Shown in pieces: positions 11,984-22,440 of a stretch of DNA of 64,000 nucleotides; position 1 is the first letter of the stretch; the number at the start of each line of letters is the position of its first letter. The stretch is taken from positions 1,188,785 through 1,252,784 of the forward strand of contig ML976663.1 in the NCBI GenBank assembly GCA_010015655.1, written 5' to 3'. This DNA comes from Bimuria novae-zelandiae CBS 107.79 (Eukaryota; Ascomycota; Dothideomycetes; Pleosporales; Didymosphaeriaceae). A program made the translations under genes and the position numbers. Below the pieces are notes generated by a model. The model made no database searches. It saw only the letters and a list, made by a program, of their open reading frames with translations, and had not been told where the DNA came from.

Positions 11984-12831
11984 TATAGATGTGTTCTCTG
12001 CTGGAAGGAGGCCGATTATGATACTAAGGAGTAGTTAATGGTATGGAAACAGAGCTTTCGGAAAATACAGTACTAACAATGATGAAGCTTGCAAATATTT
12101 TTTTTCGATCGAGAACAAATGGGGTTTTGGAATATGGCTAGAACAAATCGGTAGAGTATGTAGATGTAGGGAGGGAAATCAATGATTAGGCGTAGAAAGC
12201 TTTTATACTCATTGAATTGCGTGACTCAAAACTTGAATGCATTGCGTTGTTTGTCAAACTTGCGAGCTTCATAGATTCTGATAAAAATCTCTATAGACCA
12301 GTCACAATTTCCAGAATATCGTCACAGAATTAAAGACACAGGTGAGAGCGCTGTCTGAAGAGTTCGAACATTATATGGTACCGCCCCTTCTGGAGACTAG
12401 TCTCTGGATGATCGGAACATATTCTAATGTCTTCACATGGGCGCCGCGCTGAACATCCTTCTATCACCACCTACTCACCACTGCTTGCCTTGGTTTCCAA
12501 AATTGCGAATCGGTTCTTCTACCCTTCTCCTCTATAGCGATTTATGAACCGTGAAATGGGTGAACATTCTTGTTGTTATCGATATTTACCACAATCAACT
12601 AGAGAAAAAAGACCCACTTCAAAACACCCCACAAAGTTTCCCAATCTTTCCCAAACTTGCACTACGGATTCATACTGGCATCTAAAGCCGATATCAGTGA
12701 GATTAAAACCGTCAACATTAATAAAAGTCACCAGACCCCCCTCTCCCCGACGTTTGAACCACGTACAGCAGTTCCTCAACACAATTACACCCCCTCTAAA
12801 TCCCCTTACTCCACCCCCTCATCCTCCACGC
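11984..12831. other. Intergenic, AT-rich grading into C-rich
   Basis: 11984-12560 is AT-rich with no gene seen. From about 12720 the + strand becomes extremely C-rich. The + strand frame at 12544-13032 is a shadow of this composition. Confidence 0.5.
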
Positions 12832-13799
12832 CTACCCCCTCCCCCTCAAAACCCCCACCAACCACTCCCTTACCCACCACCGACTAGCCAGCACCCCCCT
12901 CCTCGCCAGAACCCTCAGTTTCTCCCCGCTCCACCTTCCCATGCACGCGCTGATAAAAGCCCAGAGAGGCAGTTCCGCACAGGCAGGGTGGGTTGCGAGG
13001 GTGTCCCACATGGCGTTTGCGGTGGCGGTTAGGAAGGCGGATGTGGCGATGGCGGGGAGAGGGGAGGGGAGGGGCGTGTGGGTGAGGAGGAAGGAGATTG
13101 CGTGGAGTTCTGCGGGGGAAGGGGAGGGGAGGTTGTGAGAGGGGTTAGGGGGCTGAGGGAGGGTAGTGGGGTAGTGAGGTAGGGTGTGAGGGTAAGGGCG
13201 AGGGCGGAGGGGGAGAGGGATGGAGGTGATACTGGGCGGGATAGAAAGGCCTGTGCGGTGATGGAGGGGTCTTGAGGCACTGAGTCCGCTTTCGATGTGG
13301 TACTTTTGTGGGGCGCCTTTGACGTCTTGCGCGCGTGCTTTCGCGCTGCGTGGTTCTCCAGCGCGCGTTTCTGTCTCTTGCGCTTCCACTCCGCCGCTTG
13401 CTCGGTGAGGGGTTGCTTTGCGTCGTGGAGCTTGAACGAGCTATTTTCTTGCTCGATGGTCGGCATCCGGATGTCTGCTTGTTCACACTTGTCTACGTTG
13501 TGTGAATCCGCGGAATCACCCATGCCCCAAATGTTTACCCCTGCCCTGTCTTCTTGATCTCATGAGACAAATTCAGAGCATACTCGAACGGGACTTTGAA
13601 CGGCGGGATCTTCATGTTTTTCAACAGAGCCGTCGTCAATCGCTAACAAACCCGGACTAGGCACATGCAGGTCAAGATCCAAAAATGTCGACCAGTCTAC
13701 CACTTCTCGCGAGTGCTCGGGCGCGCTGTTCTCAGTTGCCCATTTCAAGAGATCATCATCGAGACTGAGCCCGAACAAACCGCATTCGTTTGCCAACAT
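12832..13799 (-). CDS. Unresolved gene in G/C-tract sequence; frame changes midway
   Basis: Three protein-like pieces lie in order on the minus strand. 13799-13584 runs from an ATG (FGLSLDDDLLKWATENS, DWSTFLDLDLHVPSPG). A GTATGC donor and an AAG acceptor at 13488 would splice it in phase 0 to 13487 downward (MPTIEQENSSFKLHDAK; basic EWKRKRQKRALENHAARK). A Ser/Pro/Leu-rich stretch follows, and near 13130 the convincing frame shifts to one ending at 12832 (ELHAISFLLTHTPLPSP, ANAMWDTLATHPACAELPLW). The shift falls in low-complexity C runs where a sequencing indel, a real frameshift or an unseen intron would each fit. The basic block suggests a nuclear protein, but the family is unknown. Exons are tentative. 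Confidence 0.3.
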
Positions 13800-14807
13800 T
13801 TATCAGTCTGTGACAGCTCCTCCTTGTGGACAGCACACTCACTTCCAGTTCCATTCCCGGTAGGGGCGTGTTCCTCGAAGCGCGTAGTAAATCTTCCATG
13901 ACCCCCGAGATCCGTAACAGACAGTACGTGTACTTCGTAAAGCGAGAAGCAGATGTAATGCGTTTTCTGATACGAGGTTTCTATAGAAGGCATAGTGCTG
14001 TCAAAATACAAAAAAGTAATCAATAGAGACAGTGAGGGGAAGCGCTAATCGATGATATGGATGAGCCAAGACCATACACGAGGACGAGTCGGCTTCCTTC
14101 GATGATGCCCAGGTGTGAGTGTGACGCACACGTGGCCGGCCAAGGGGTGAGTGTGGTCGGGGAATAGTCATAAGCTTAGAATTGTGGGTGCAATGACAAC
14201 AAGGCGCGCCTCGAAACAGAGGCCACCAGAGACGGAGCATTATGCGTATTCTGTACTTACAAATATCTGGACCCTCTGTTGTATTGTCAGGTTACTCGTG
14301 CCCCGGCGGATTACCTAACCGTGAAGGTACAAGGTCGGGTAAGACAGTTCTATTTGGCGTCGTCTTAGTCCAGTGTGTTACCCCGGGATAAGTAGTGCAG
14401 TGGCTGACTGCACCTATTTTGCACCCGGCTGCTAGGCCTCTCTGCAATAACAATTTGAATGTAGAAAACGTGGTACTCAGTTAACAAAAAATGAGAAAAT
14501 GTTGAGTAAGTATGCGATCGTGGAGAGTAGGAGGATGACTGGCAGAATATGCGGTGCCAAAGGCGTTTCTGTTAGGACCAGAGACCGACAAATGAGGGAA
14601 GAAGAGCCGGTGCGTGGAATAACCATCGAGAAACAGTTGAAAATGGGTATATTTATTGGTTCTCCTGAAGGGGTGACTCAGCCAGGTATGACTTGGTCAC
14701 ATGTCCAACGCCTGACCCTGTGCATTAAACAGAACGTCCCTGAACTCCTGTGGACTACTCATTAAGCGCTTTTTCACCGCGAGTACCCCATGTCCAAGCA
14801 TGGCCAC
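13800..14807. other. Intergenic, nothing recognisable
   Basis: About 1 kb between the 5' end of the unresolved gene and the 3' end of the J-protein gene. Frames are short and not protein-like. Confidence 0.5.
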
Positions 14808-15967
14808 TCAAGCAGTGGTCTTGCCCCTCTTTGCACGCGGCTTCTTGGCTTTCTTAGACTTCCGTGGCGCCTCCTCTTCCTCTTCCTCTTCCTCCTCAGA
14901 CTCGCCTACATCCTCCTCCTCAAGCTCGGCATCAACATCGACGTCCTTGGCTTTCTTGGCGCGACCAGTGGTCCTCTGCTTCTTCCTAGCTCCCATGGCT
15001 TCGAACATCTCCTCGGGCGGCTCATCCATCGGTGTGGCCCGCTTACCTCCTCGTCCGGTCGGTGCGTACTTGGCCTCTAGATGGTCGAAGAAATTGCCGT
15101 GTCGAGCCTTCTGCCGCTGCGCGATGAGTGCAGCTAGGTCTCCCATGCTGCCCGCATCCTTCTTCTTGGCTTTGGGCTTGCCGTTTGCCTTTCCTGCAGC
15201 TTCTTCTTTGGCCTGCTTCCTAGCCTCCTTCTTATCGAAGTCCTCTCTCCTCTTCCTCTCCGCATCTTTGATCTTTTCACGCTCGGCATCGTTGTTGCCA
15301 CGCTGGTATGCTTCGAATGTTTCGATGGTGCCCTTGGCGATCTCTTCGTCGAGAATGCGCCTAAATCGGTCGTCGTCCTCCAGTATGTCCGACAGCATGA
15401 CATTTTGATAGATGGCGCTCAGCCGACCCTTGTACTTGGTATACGCATTGAGCAGGTCGCGCCGCTCTTCTGCGCTGTTCTTGTATGAATTGGCGATCTT
15501 TTCTATGTTTTCTTGGTTCACGACGTCTTGGAACTGCTCGCGATAGAACTTGAGCCAGTCGAACTCGTCGTCGTCCTCGAGCGTCTCGGCGGTGCTGCCA
15601 GTTAGGTCGTACCGCTTGCGGCGGCGATCGTCGGATAGAACAGCATATGCGAAAGCGATCTTTTGGAAGGCCTTGTTCGCGGCTTCCTTCTCGTTCTCGG
15701 GCGCCTTGTCTGGTGCGTGTTAGTGATAGCCTTCGCGTATTCGATGCAAGCTGTACCTGGGTGATGCTTGAGCGCCATCTTGCGATATGCCTTCTTCACG
15801 TCATCTGCAGTTGCCTCCTTCTCGAGGCCTAGCACCGCATAAGGATCGATGCTCGGCGGGCCATCTGCCTCGAGATCTGCGTCCTCCTCCTCTTCCTCGT
15901 CGTCGTTGATGAACGGATCCGCCTTCGCCTTCTTCTCGTCTCGCTCCCTAAACGTCTTCTTCTGCAT
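14808..15967 (-). CDS. J-domain protein, DNAJC9-like, 370 aa
   Basis: Type III J-protein that stimulates Hsp70; DNAJC9 relatives are nuclear and handle histones. Exons 15967-15757 and 15709-14808 on the minus strand; the 47-bp intron splits the HPD motif and phase 1 closes. An acidic N-terminus (residues 23-38) precedes the J domain (about 41-110: [24 protein letters not shown]69-P70-D71). A DNAJC9-type middle follows ([43 protein letters not shown]). A basic coiled stretch and a Lys/Glu-rich tail ([20 protein letters not shown]) suggest nuclear location. It is divergent from the deaminase gene at 16191, with 223 bp between the starts. Confidence 0.88.
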
Positions 15968-16190
15968 TTTTCGGAGCGGTGAAGGTGAAGTATAAGTGGT
16001 TGGGGAGATGCGACAATAAATTGAGAGTCAAGGCGCGTTAGAGTCAAGAAACGCGTCGCGTCATGCAGCCAGGCGGGCTCGGACTTTAGCCGGAAATGCG
16101 CTTTGACCACCCGCACCGCCACACCAAGGCATCAACCTTCACTGACTCGAGCTCTCGCACTGCACACAATTCTCACTATCCACCTTCAAC

Positions 16191-16742
16191 ATGTGTCGAG
16201 ACGCGGAATCCGGACCGATATCGCAAGAGGTAGTAGATCATGTCGTGGATCACAAAGCACTGATGCAGGAAGCGCTCGAAGAAGCCAAACACTCACCACC
16301 GAAGCCATCTAACTTCTGCGTCGGAGCTTTACTCGTAGACTTGGAGACCGGCGAGGTTATATCACGTGGTTATACCCTCGAAGTGGAGGGCAACACGCAT
16401 GCTGAGCAATGCTGTCTCATCAAGCTTGCACAAGCATACGACTTGTCGGAAGAGCGTGTGGGCGAGGTACTCCCACCAAACACTGCTATCTACACCATCA
16501 TGGAGCCCTGCAACTTGAGGCTGAGCGGAAGTCTACCTTGCGTGGACAGGATCATCAGGACTAAGAGCAAGGATGGTACGCCGGCGATTAAGAAAGTATA
16601 CCTGGGCGTCAAAGAACCGGAGAAGTTTGTTGGCGAGAACAAGGGACGAGCTAAGCTGGAGCAGCATGGTATTGAATGCATACATGTGCCTGGTCTGGAA
16701 GCGGAGATTCTGAAGGTTGCGACGGCCGGTCACCAAAATTAA
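16191..16742 (+). CDS. RIB2: Rib2-type pyrimidine deaminase of riboflavin synthesis, stand-alone, 183 aa
   Basis: Predicted to deaminate 2,5-diamino-6-(ribitylamino)-4(3H)-pyrimidinone 5'-phosphate, a step of riboflavin synthesis. Zinc-binding deaminase motifs are intact: HAE at 70-72 (catalytic E72) and EPC...C at 105-117 (C107, C117). The blocks NFCVGALLVD, GNTHAEQCCL and MEPCNLRLSGSLPC match my memory of the C-terminal deaminase half of yeast Rib2. In yeast that domain is fused to an RNA pseudouridine synthase; here there is only the deaminase domain plus a short N-terminus. Single exon, with a leader ending in CAACATG. It shares a divergent promoter with the J-protein gene. A broader cytidine/deoxycytidylate deaminase label would also fit. 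Confidence 0.8.
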   Translation: MCRDAESGPISQEVVDHVVDHKALMQEALEEAKHSPPKPSNFCVGALLVDLETGEVISRGYTLEVEGNTHAEQCCLIKLAQAYDLSEERVGEVLPPNTAIYTIMEPCNLRLSGSLPCVDRIIRTKSKDGTPAIKKVYLGVKEPEKFVGENKGRAKLEQHGIECIHVPGLEAEILKVATAGHQN

Positions 16743-17171
16743 GCCTATCGGTTTCATTTCATCGGAGACGGGATGCCATGCCGAGTTGATGAAGTGGAGG
16801 CCGTTCGGTCAGATTTGGGACGATCCATGCGTTCACCACGGCCAGGTAAAAGTGAAGAAAATCAACTGCAATCGACGGAGATTTTCAATGCCCGATTAGG
16901 AAGTTTGGGATAGACCTAGTCTGCACGACGCACTCTTCACGGAAGGTTGCAGCAGGTCGGGGTTGCCTTCGCACGCTAGTCGAACTCCCATTGATGGCCA
17001 GAAAAGTTCACGTCCTGCTTGGGTCCTCCACCTGCGTTCGACAACGTCAAAAGCTCGACCATCCTGGATAACCCTTAATACATGCGAACCATGGACTTGA
17101 TCGCCCTCCACGTCGTCACTCGCCAATGTTCAGTCCCCACCATACGCATACGAATACAACCGCTCGCTCCG
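16743..17171. other. Intergenic
   Basis: 3' flanks of two convergent genes. Nothing recognised. Confidence 0.5.
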
Positions 17172-17468
17172 CTATTCACCATGCTCATGCTCCACCAACT
17201 CTACCCACTCATAGCTGTCTCTTCTCTTCCTCACAGGCCCCACCAACGCCTTCGTCTTCAGCTTCAGTTCATATCTGAACCTCCGCCATTTCATTCGTTG
17301 GACTGTTGACCGTCTGACATTCCGAGGATGCGTCTCGTACGCTTCGTCATATCGAGCGGCCGCGTATTCCACTCTATTCGCAACGTCGTGGCGAGCATCG
17401 AGGCTTACGGCTCCGCTGGGGTTGAGGGCGACGACAATTGCCAGACAGAAGAAGGCCAAGTGGTTCAT
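17172..17468 (-). CDS. Small predicted secreted basic protein, 98 aa
   Basis: An ATG at 17466-17468 opens with a good signal peptide (MNHLAFFCLAIVVALNPSGA, cleavage about residue 20-22). A short, strongly basic mature part follows (RRSTVQRMKWRRFRYELKLK, GPVRKRRDSYEW) with no cysteine, ending in an acidic EHEHGE. Dibasic/tribasic RKRR near residue 80 could be a Kex2-type site. There are no recognised domains. It could be a small secreted peptide precursor or an effector-like protein, but a 98-codon frame with no family may also be chance. Gene-poor sequence lies on both sides. Confidence 0.4.
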   Translation of the reverse strand: MNHLAFFCLAIVVALNPSGAVSLDARHDVANRVEYAAARYDEAYETHPRNVRRSTVQRMKWRRFRYELKLKTKALVGPVRKRRDSYEWVELVEHEHGE

Positions 17469-18737
17469 TTGAAGATGGCTGAGTCGCCGGGGCGTTCCTT
17501 CGAGGGCTGGCGGGATGATCTGTTATGAAGGAGAGGCTCGCAGGCGGTGAACAAATAAAGAGAAGAGGATGGATAGAGATGACTACCAGGACGAGGGCAA
17601 AACTCGCTCACTTTAGGCGTCTTAGACGTGAGTTGGAAGCTGACTGCTTGTGTTGCCGGATGGCTGTTGGCTTCAGGTTGTGCGACCTTACGTACGCCTT
17701 TGAAGCTGGCCAGCCGTACCTTCTTCAGTACGCTGCTATTTACTGCTGTGATTCGATATAGTTTGATAGTCCCACATCCAATGCGAAGTGCTTTGCAGTG
17801 ACTTTACTCATGCTCGCGCTCTCCTTCTTAGCGCTTCTTGGTTTCATGGTGATGTAGAAGGCCATCAAAGTTCTTGTGCGTTGAGGCTTACATCTTGTAC
17901 GCTCTCCATTGTACGCCCGACTGCACACCACAGGAGTCTGTCTTAGCTCCTGATGATTACACGCACCAAATTCTAGGCCCCTCCCCTGGTCATGTGAAAT
18001 CAGATGCCTTTGGTTGCGTTAGCACAGACCTCCTCGTCACGGGCTAACCTGTTCATCCTGCACCTAGGAATCCTCCCTCGATCGCTCACGATCCTGGCAA
18101 CATCTACGAGCTGCGAAGTGACAAGGATCTGGTTATTCACACCACGAAACCACTCCATTCTCCAATTTTCAAAAGGCCAGTAAATGCATCAATATCGAGG
18201 ATGGTCGCTGCATCCCTACTCGAGCGCGAAATGCAACATGTGAATTCGATCATGATCATGTGAGCGGAACCCACGGGCTCCGTGTCTTCTGCCACCTCTT
18301 CGTCAAGATTGTCAGCGAACCGCTCTCTAGTACCTAGATACCTAAGAGTTGTTCTCACATGCCTACGCAGCATCTATGGATAGAAGGTGCAAGTTAAGAT
18401 AATGTAATAGACACCAGTAAGGCACCAAGTACTATGTAACCCAAATTCACCCTGTCGTCGCCTGCTTAATTTCCATGTCAAAACTGCAGCTTCTATAGCG
18501 CATCGTCTTTTAAGATCGCGATCCTGATCTACGATGCCGTCCGCATCTGGGGTCGCTATGGCGCATCTTCGGCGCACCCGCCAGAATGCACGCCAATGGC
18601 GTCATGACTTCGCGAAAGCGCGCAAACGCGACTTATACCAAAGCCACTGCATAAAGCAATGGCGCACACCACCTCCCGTACCATACATACCCGTCATACT
18701 CCCCCCTGCCGTTTCCCTAGTACCCTAAGATTCACAA
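17469..18737. other. Gene-free stretch of about 1.3 kb
   Basis: Only short frames without protein-like composition. A CT-rich leader-like stretch lies just before 18738. Confidence 0.5.
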
Positions 18738-19546
18738 ATGCAAGCTTTCCTCTCACGAACTTGTATCACGTCTTCCCGAGCATTCACCAAACCGCTATTC
18801 TCCCAAATTAAAACTGCAGCAATGTCGACAGGTATCCCCAACCTCGGTGCGAACCTCAACATTGAGACGAAAGAATTGCAGACAGCTCCGGGTGTCTCAC
18901 TGAATGAAAACCAATCCACTGTTCTCCGCTCCGTCCTAGATCTCTTCGCGGGCCGACCCTCGCTGCCAAAGCTCGCCCTCTGGCGTGAGGATGCTACCTT
19001 CGCGGACCCGCTCACCATCGCTACTGGCCGAGACCGATTCGCTGCACAATGGTATGGCTTGCAACAAGCGTTCTCCGAAATCGAGCGGTTGCACCATGAA
19101 GTCAAGGACGCGGGAAACCCGATGTTGATGGACCTCAAGACGCGTTATGTTATCAAGGGAATCGGGAAGGAGCAAGTGGTGAGCAGTCTAGTCGCCGTCC
19201 ATCTGGATGAGCAGGGCAAGATTAGCAAGGTAGAGGATAAGTGGAATGGGAAGCTGCCCGAGGGAAGCATTGCTCAGGTGAGTTCCTTCCTCGATCTCGT
19301 GAGGCCCTGGTGGTGGTTGAACTATTAGATCGCGTGGGAGTTCTGGCTTTGGAGCTTTACGTGGGAGATGAGGGCCTGGCGGGTGGGTGCGCTCTCGTGT
19401 TACGGTCGACGGTGGCGGTATACCAAGGCCCGAGAATATGTGCTAACGTTACTGCGCAGGCTTTCCGTCGCTTGAACGCGATTACGGTCCCGAAGCTGGT
19501 ATCTGTACCGAAGAACGAGGAAGAGGACGCAAAGAAAGGAAATTAA
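18738..19546 (+). CDS. NTF2-like (SnoaL-type fold) protein, possibly mitochondrial, 208 aa
   Basis: Exons 18738-19277 and 19460-19546; the 182-bp intron has a GTGAGT donor, TGCTAAC branch point and CAG acceptor, phase 0. Residues 1-28 (MQAFLSRTCITSSRAFTKPL) are Arg/Ser-rich without acids, like a mitochondrial presequence, and a second ATG at residue 29 could give a cytosolic form. The core reads like a cone-shaped NTF2-like fold: a helical start (STVLRSVLDLFAGRPSLPKL), WREDATFADPLTIATGRDRF, then alternating strands (LKTRYVIKGIGKEQVVSSLV, KISKVEDKWNGKLP). This style is seen in conserved fungal proteins of unknown function. No catalytic residue can be named. Confidence 0.6.
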
Positions 19547-19717
19547 AGTAGTGACCCACAGGATCATGGGTCACCGAATGTACAACCATGGATCCGTATT
19601 GTATAGTTCGGGGAGACCTAGGCGCATTATGTCGTCGTCCTGGGCGACCAGTGTCGTAGCATGTAAAATATCATAAATCGTAAAAGTCATGAGCGTCTCT
19701 GGCGACACACATGGGTG

Positions 19718-20380
19718 TCATATCCAGCGGAACATCCGTGCGATGGCCAATTGACCAAGAAGAAACGTCCCTGCCGCGACAAAACCCAGTGGCTTCCGGT
19801 TGATCAAGCTCCCGCTCACTATCAAGATCGTTCCGCATTGTCCTTGCGTAACTCTCGGTAGATCAGGTCCGTTCATCGTCAATGTCTGGCAATAACCACC
19901 GACTGTGGGTGGCGGTATATATGTAGCCGTCGTTGTAAAAGCTAGAGGGACGACCACGGCTGGAACCGTCGTTTGCGCTTGGGCGTTAATCGTAACAGTC
20001 GAAACGTATACCGCTCCACCGCAAGTTTGTCCAGCGGGACAGCAACCGATGTAACCGTTCTGATTTTGTGGTTGGACGCACGTGTACCCTCCTGGGCAAC
20101 ACCTGAGTTTTTTTAGCCGCGAAGTCGAGCGCGGAAGGGGAATAACTCACCAGCTCGGATAACCTTGATCGCCGCAGCTCAGAGCGGCGGATGCTGGACA
20201 AGAGCCTTGCGCGGGCTGACCATTCGAATCAACGACATAGATCGCACCAGAGAAGGGCTGATAATTATAGTTTTGCGCTTCCGGGTTGGCCTCTGGTTCG
20301 GCACAAGGGTCTGGTAGTGCGTGTGTGGTACATGTCGTGAAGACGAACGAAAGGGCAGAGAATATTGATCGCGATCGCAT
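19718..20380 (-). CDS. Secreted Cys-rich surface protein with CCPxG repeats and hydrophobic C-terminus, 204 aa
   Basis: Exons 20380-20151 and 20102-19718 on the minus strand; the 48-bp intron has a GTGAGT donor and CAG acceptor, and phase 2 closes as W-C-C. A signal peptide spans residues 1-21 (RSIFSALSFVFTTCTTHALP). A Cys-rich region follows with two CCPxG modules (CCPGGYTC and, 14 residues later, CCPAGQTCGG), reminiscent of granulin-like spacing in fungal wall proteins. A Thr/Val/Pro-rich stalk comes next, and a hydrophobic C-terminus (LGFVAAGTFLLGQLAIARMF). Whether that end is a GPI signal or a transmembrane anchor is not settled. Predicted location is the plasma membrane or cell wall. Function unknown. 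Confidence 0.65.
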
Positions 20381-21208
20381 GTTTTTGGACTATTTGGAAT
20401 AATGAAAATAGAAAACAGGAGGCACCGTCAAAGCAGTTGGTGTACGAAGCTGTCGCGATAGCTTTTGGATGGTTTCTTCGAGCCCTGAGTAAGTAGCTGC
20501 GAAGGTAGGTACTCAGGACGTCAGGCGGTAAGTCGTGTCGGCGGGCGTAGCGTCTTATGACCTTGATCGGTACAAGTGTACTCGTTTGCTAACAAGCAAA
20601 CGGGTGCCGCCACCAGCCGGCATCGAGTGACCATGACCTACATGGCTGACCATCATCCTGGAGCTCCCGGCGAGCAAGGCCAAATCTGTTAAGCCCCCCT
20701 GGGCAAGCACCTACTCGATAGCTGCCAAAGACCGCCCTTAGCCGGGTGGTACCTGGTACACGGCACATGCTGGGCCGGTCATTACAGTGGAGTAGACGAA
20801 GCTGGCCAGTAGGAAGTTTGGGAACAAGAGTGAAAAGCGGTGTTGTAGTGAGCTGGAGCTCCTGGTGACTGGGAAGGCTGGTCCGGTAGCTTGTGCTTCC
20901 CCCACCCAGGCAAGCTATTGCGAGGAAATCTATCGCGAATCAATTCTGTCGAATGCCTTGCTTTTCTGCGCCAAGCTGAAGGAAGGTAGCAGGGCTCGCG
21001 ACGGCTCACATGGATTAGATGCAGGCTGTCGCGCATGTGCCTTGGTCGTGTCCAGAGCTTGCAGAACCGTGAGTCGAGGCCCATCTTTCCTGCACAGCTA
21101 CGGACAACTAGTCTCTATCCGGACGTCACGTTTTCTCGCGAAAGCGCTAACTTGCGCGAGACGCGTCCGCCTCATCCGTCACAACATCATCATTATTCGC
21201 AACATGAT
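20381..21208. other. Intergenic with a small perfect hairpin
   Basis: Divergent region between the surface-protein gene and STN1. At 20583-20602 an 8-bp perfect inverted repeat (CGTTTGCT / AGCAAACG, 4-nt loop) is visible; its role is unknown. An ATG at 21204, five bases before the STN1 start and out of frame, could reduce STN1 initiation. Confidence 0.5.
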
Positions 21209-22034
21209 ATGTCCACGCATCAACCAACGAAAGAGTACCGGCTATATCCGGCCTTTTGCTTTCAGGCCTCTCCCACCTTTAATGACTGGGTGAAGATTAC
21301 AGCTGCCGATGTGCAGCAACTGCGGAAGGAGCCTGAGTTTATGAGTCTGTTCGCTACCCACGCGCTGCAAGAGTGCTCACTGATACGTCGTCTCAGTTCC
21401 CCACACATACTTCTATCTCAACCACCCTATCCGATATATCTACCTCGTTGGAGTTGTAGTAGCTATCGACGACATCAATCTGAGATATACCACGCTCACC
21501 ATCGACGATGGAAGCGGCGCCACCCTAGAGGTCAAAATCAAGCGACTCGTTCCGGAGCTCTACAATCCCGTCAACAGTCCGTCGAATACCGAGGTCGATA
21601 ATCTTAATGTCCTGAGCAGGCTAGGACAGTTCGATGTCACCGTAGATGACCATATTGTGGACATTGGCACCATTATCAAAGTCAAAGGCATGATCTCGGA
21701 ATTTAGAGGCTTCAAACAGTTGGAGCTGAAGAGGATATGGATCGTAACGACGACCAACGAGGAAATCAAATTTTGGGAAGCTCTTGCCACGTTCAAAAAG
21801 GACGTTATGGGCAAGAAGTGGCATCTGAGCAAATCGGAGGGAGAGAAAATCAAGAGGGAGAGGAAGATGGAGCATAGGAAAGCCAGAGAGTACGAGAGAC
21901 AAAAGGCGATACATGAGGCCAAGAAAATGGAGCAGAAGAAAGCGCGCGCCGAGTATCTGGCGCAGAAAGAGGCGAAGTACCAGGCGCGGCGGCGCAAGGA
22001 GGAGATAATAATGAATGCAGGCGCTTTGATATGA
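21209..22034 (+). CDS. STN1: Telomere-capping CST/Stn1-Ten1 subunit Stn1, 257 aa
   Basis: Stn1 binds Ten1 and the telomeric 3' overhang and limits telomerase. Exons 21209-21344 and 21397-22034. The 52-bp intron uses an unusual GTCTGT donor, a CACTGAT-like branch point and a CAG acceptor; phase 1 closes and gives the continuous reading MIPHTYFYLNHPIRYIYLVG. The N-terminal OB fold is clear: EYRLYPAFCFQASPTFNDWV, NHPIRYIYLVGVVVAI, YTTLTIDDGSGATLEVKI, IIKVKGMISEFRGFKQLEL, with the usual RIWIVTTTNEEIKFWE exit. The end is a long Lys/Glu/Arg helix. No C-terminal winged-helix domains are present, as in fission yeast and other short fungal Stn1 proteins. Transposon 1 lies 315 bp downstream. Confidence 0.85.
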
Positions 22035-22349
22035 TGCCATATCTCTGGCTCGTGTTTGCATAATATGTACCTTGGGATGCATACTGATTTGTTTCTCATG
22101 CATGCAACACAGCGGATCCTGCGAAGTCGCCTACGAAGGCCTGGCCAACGAGCCGACAATGGTGTCAACATACGTTCTCCATCAAGCAAAATCCGACTCC
22201 GACACCATCCTGGGACAATGCCATTGATAGACGCAATCAAGCGTCGAGCACATTAGTTGTAGAACGATCACGTTCGTGTGTCGCTTTGGACTCGCTTTGG
22301 AGCAGTTTCTGGCAGTCTCCGGCTCCTCGGTTAGAATCTGACCCCTGTA
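22035..22349. other. STN1 3' flank and left TA target site of transposon 1
   Basis: No gene seen. The TA at 22348-22349 immediately precedes the terminal inverted repeat. Confidence 0.5.
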
Positions 22350-22398
22350 CCCTGCCGAGACAGTCAGTGCGCCGCAACACTAACGCGCCACCCCAACA
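22350..22398 (+). repeat. Left terminal inverted repeat of transposon 1
   Basis: 49 bp starting CCCTGCCGAGACAGTCAGTG. It pairs with 24415-24463 with one mismatch. Confidence 0.93.
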
Positions 22399-22440
22399 GA
22401 TGTAGCACCTCAACTTTGACGCGCCGCATCTCCACCAATA

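Noticed and set aside
15134..15408. Ser-rich + strand frame at 14800-15408
   Set aside because: Antisense of the J-protein Lys/Glu tail.
21560..22240. 226-codon minus frame rich in Leu/Ser/Phe
   Set aside because: Antisense shadow of the STN1 OB fold and its charged tail; no family features.
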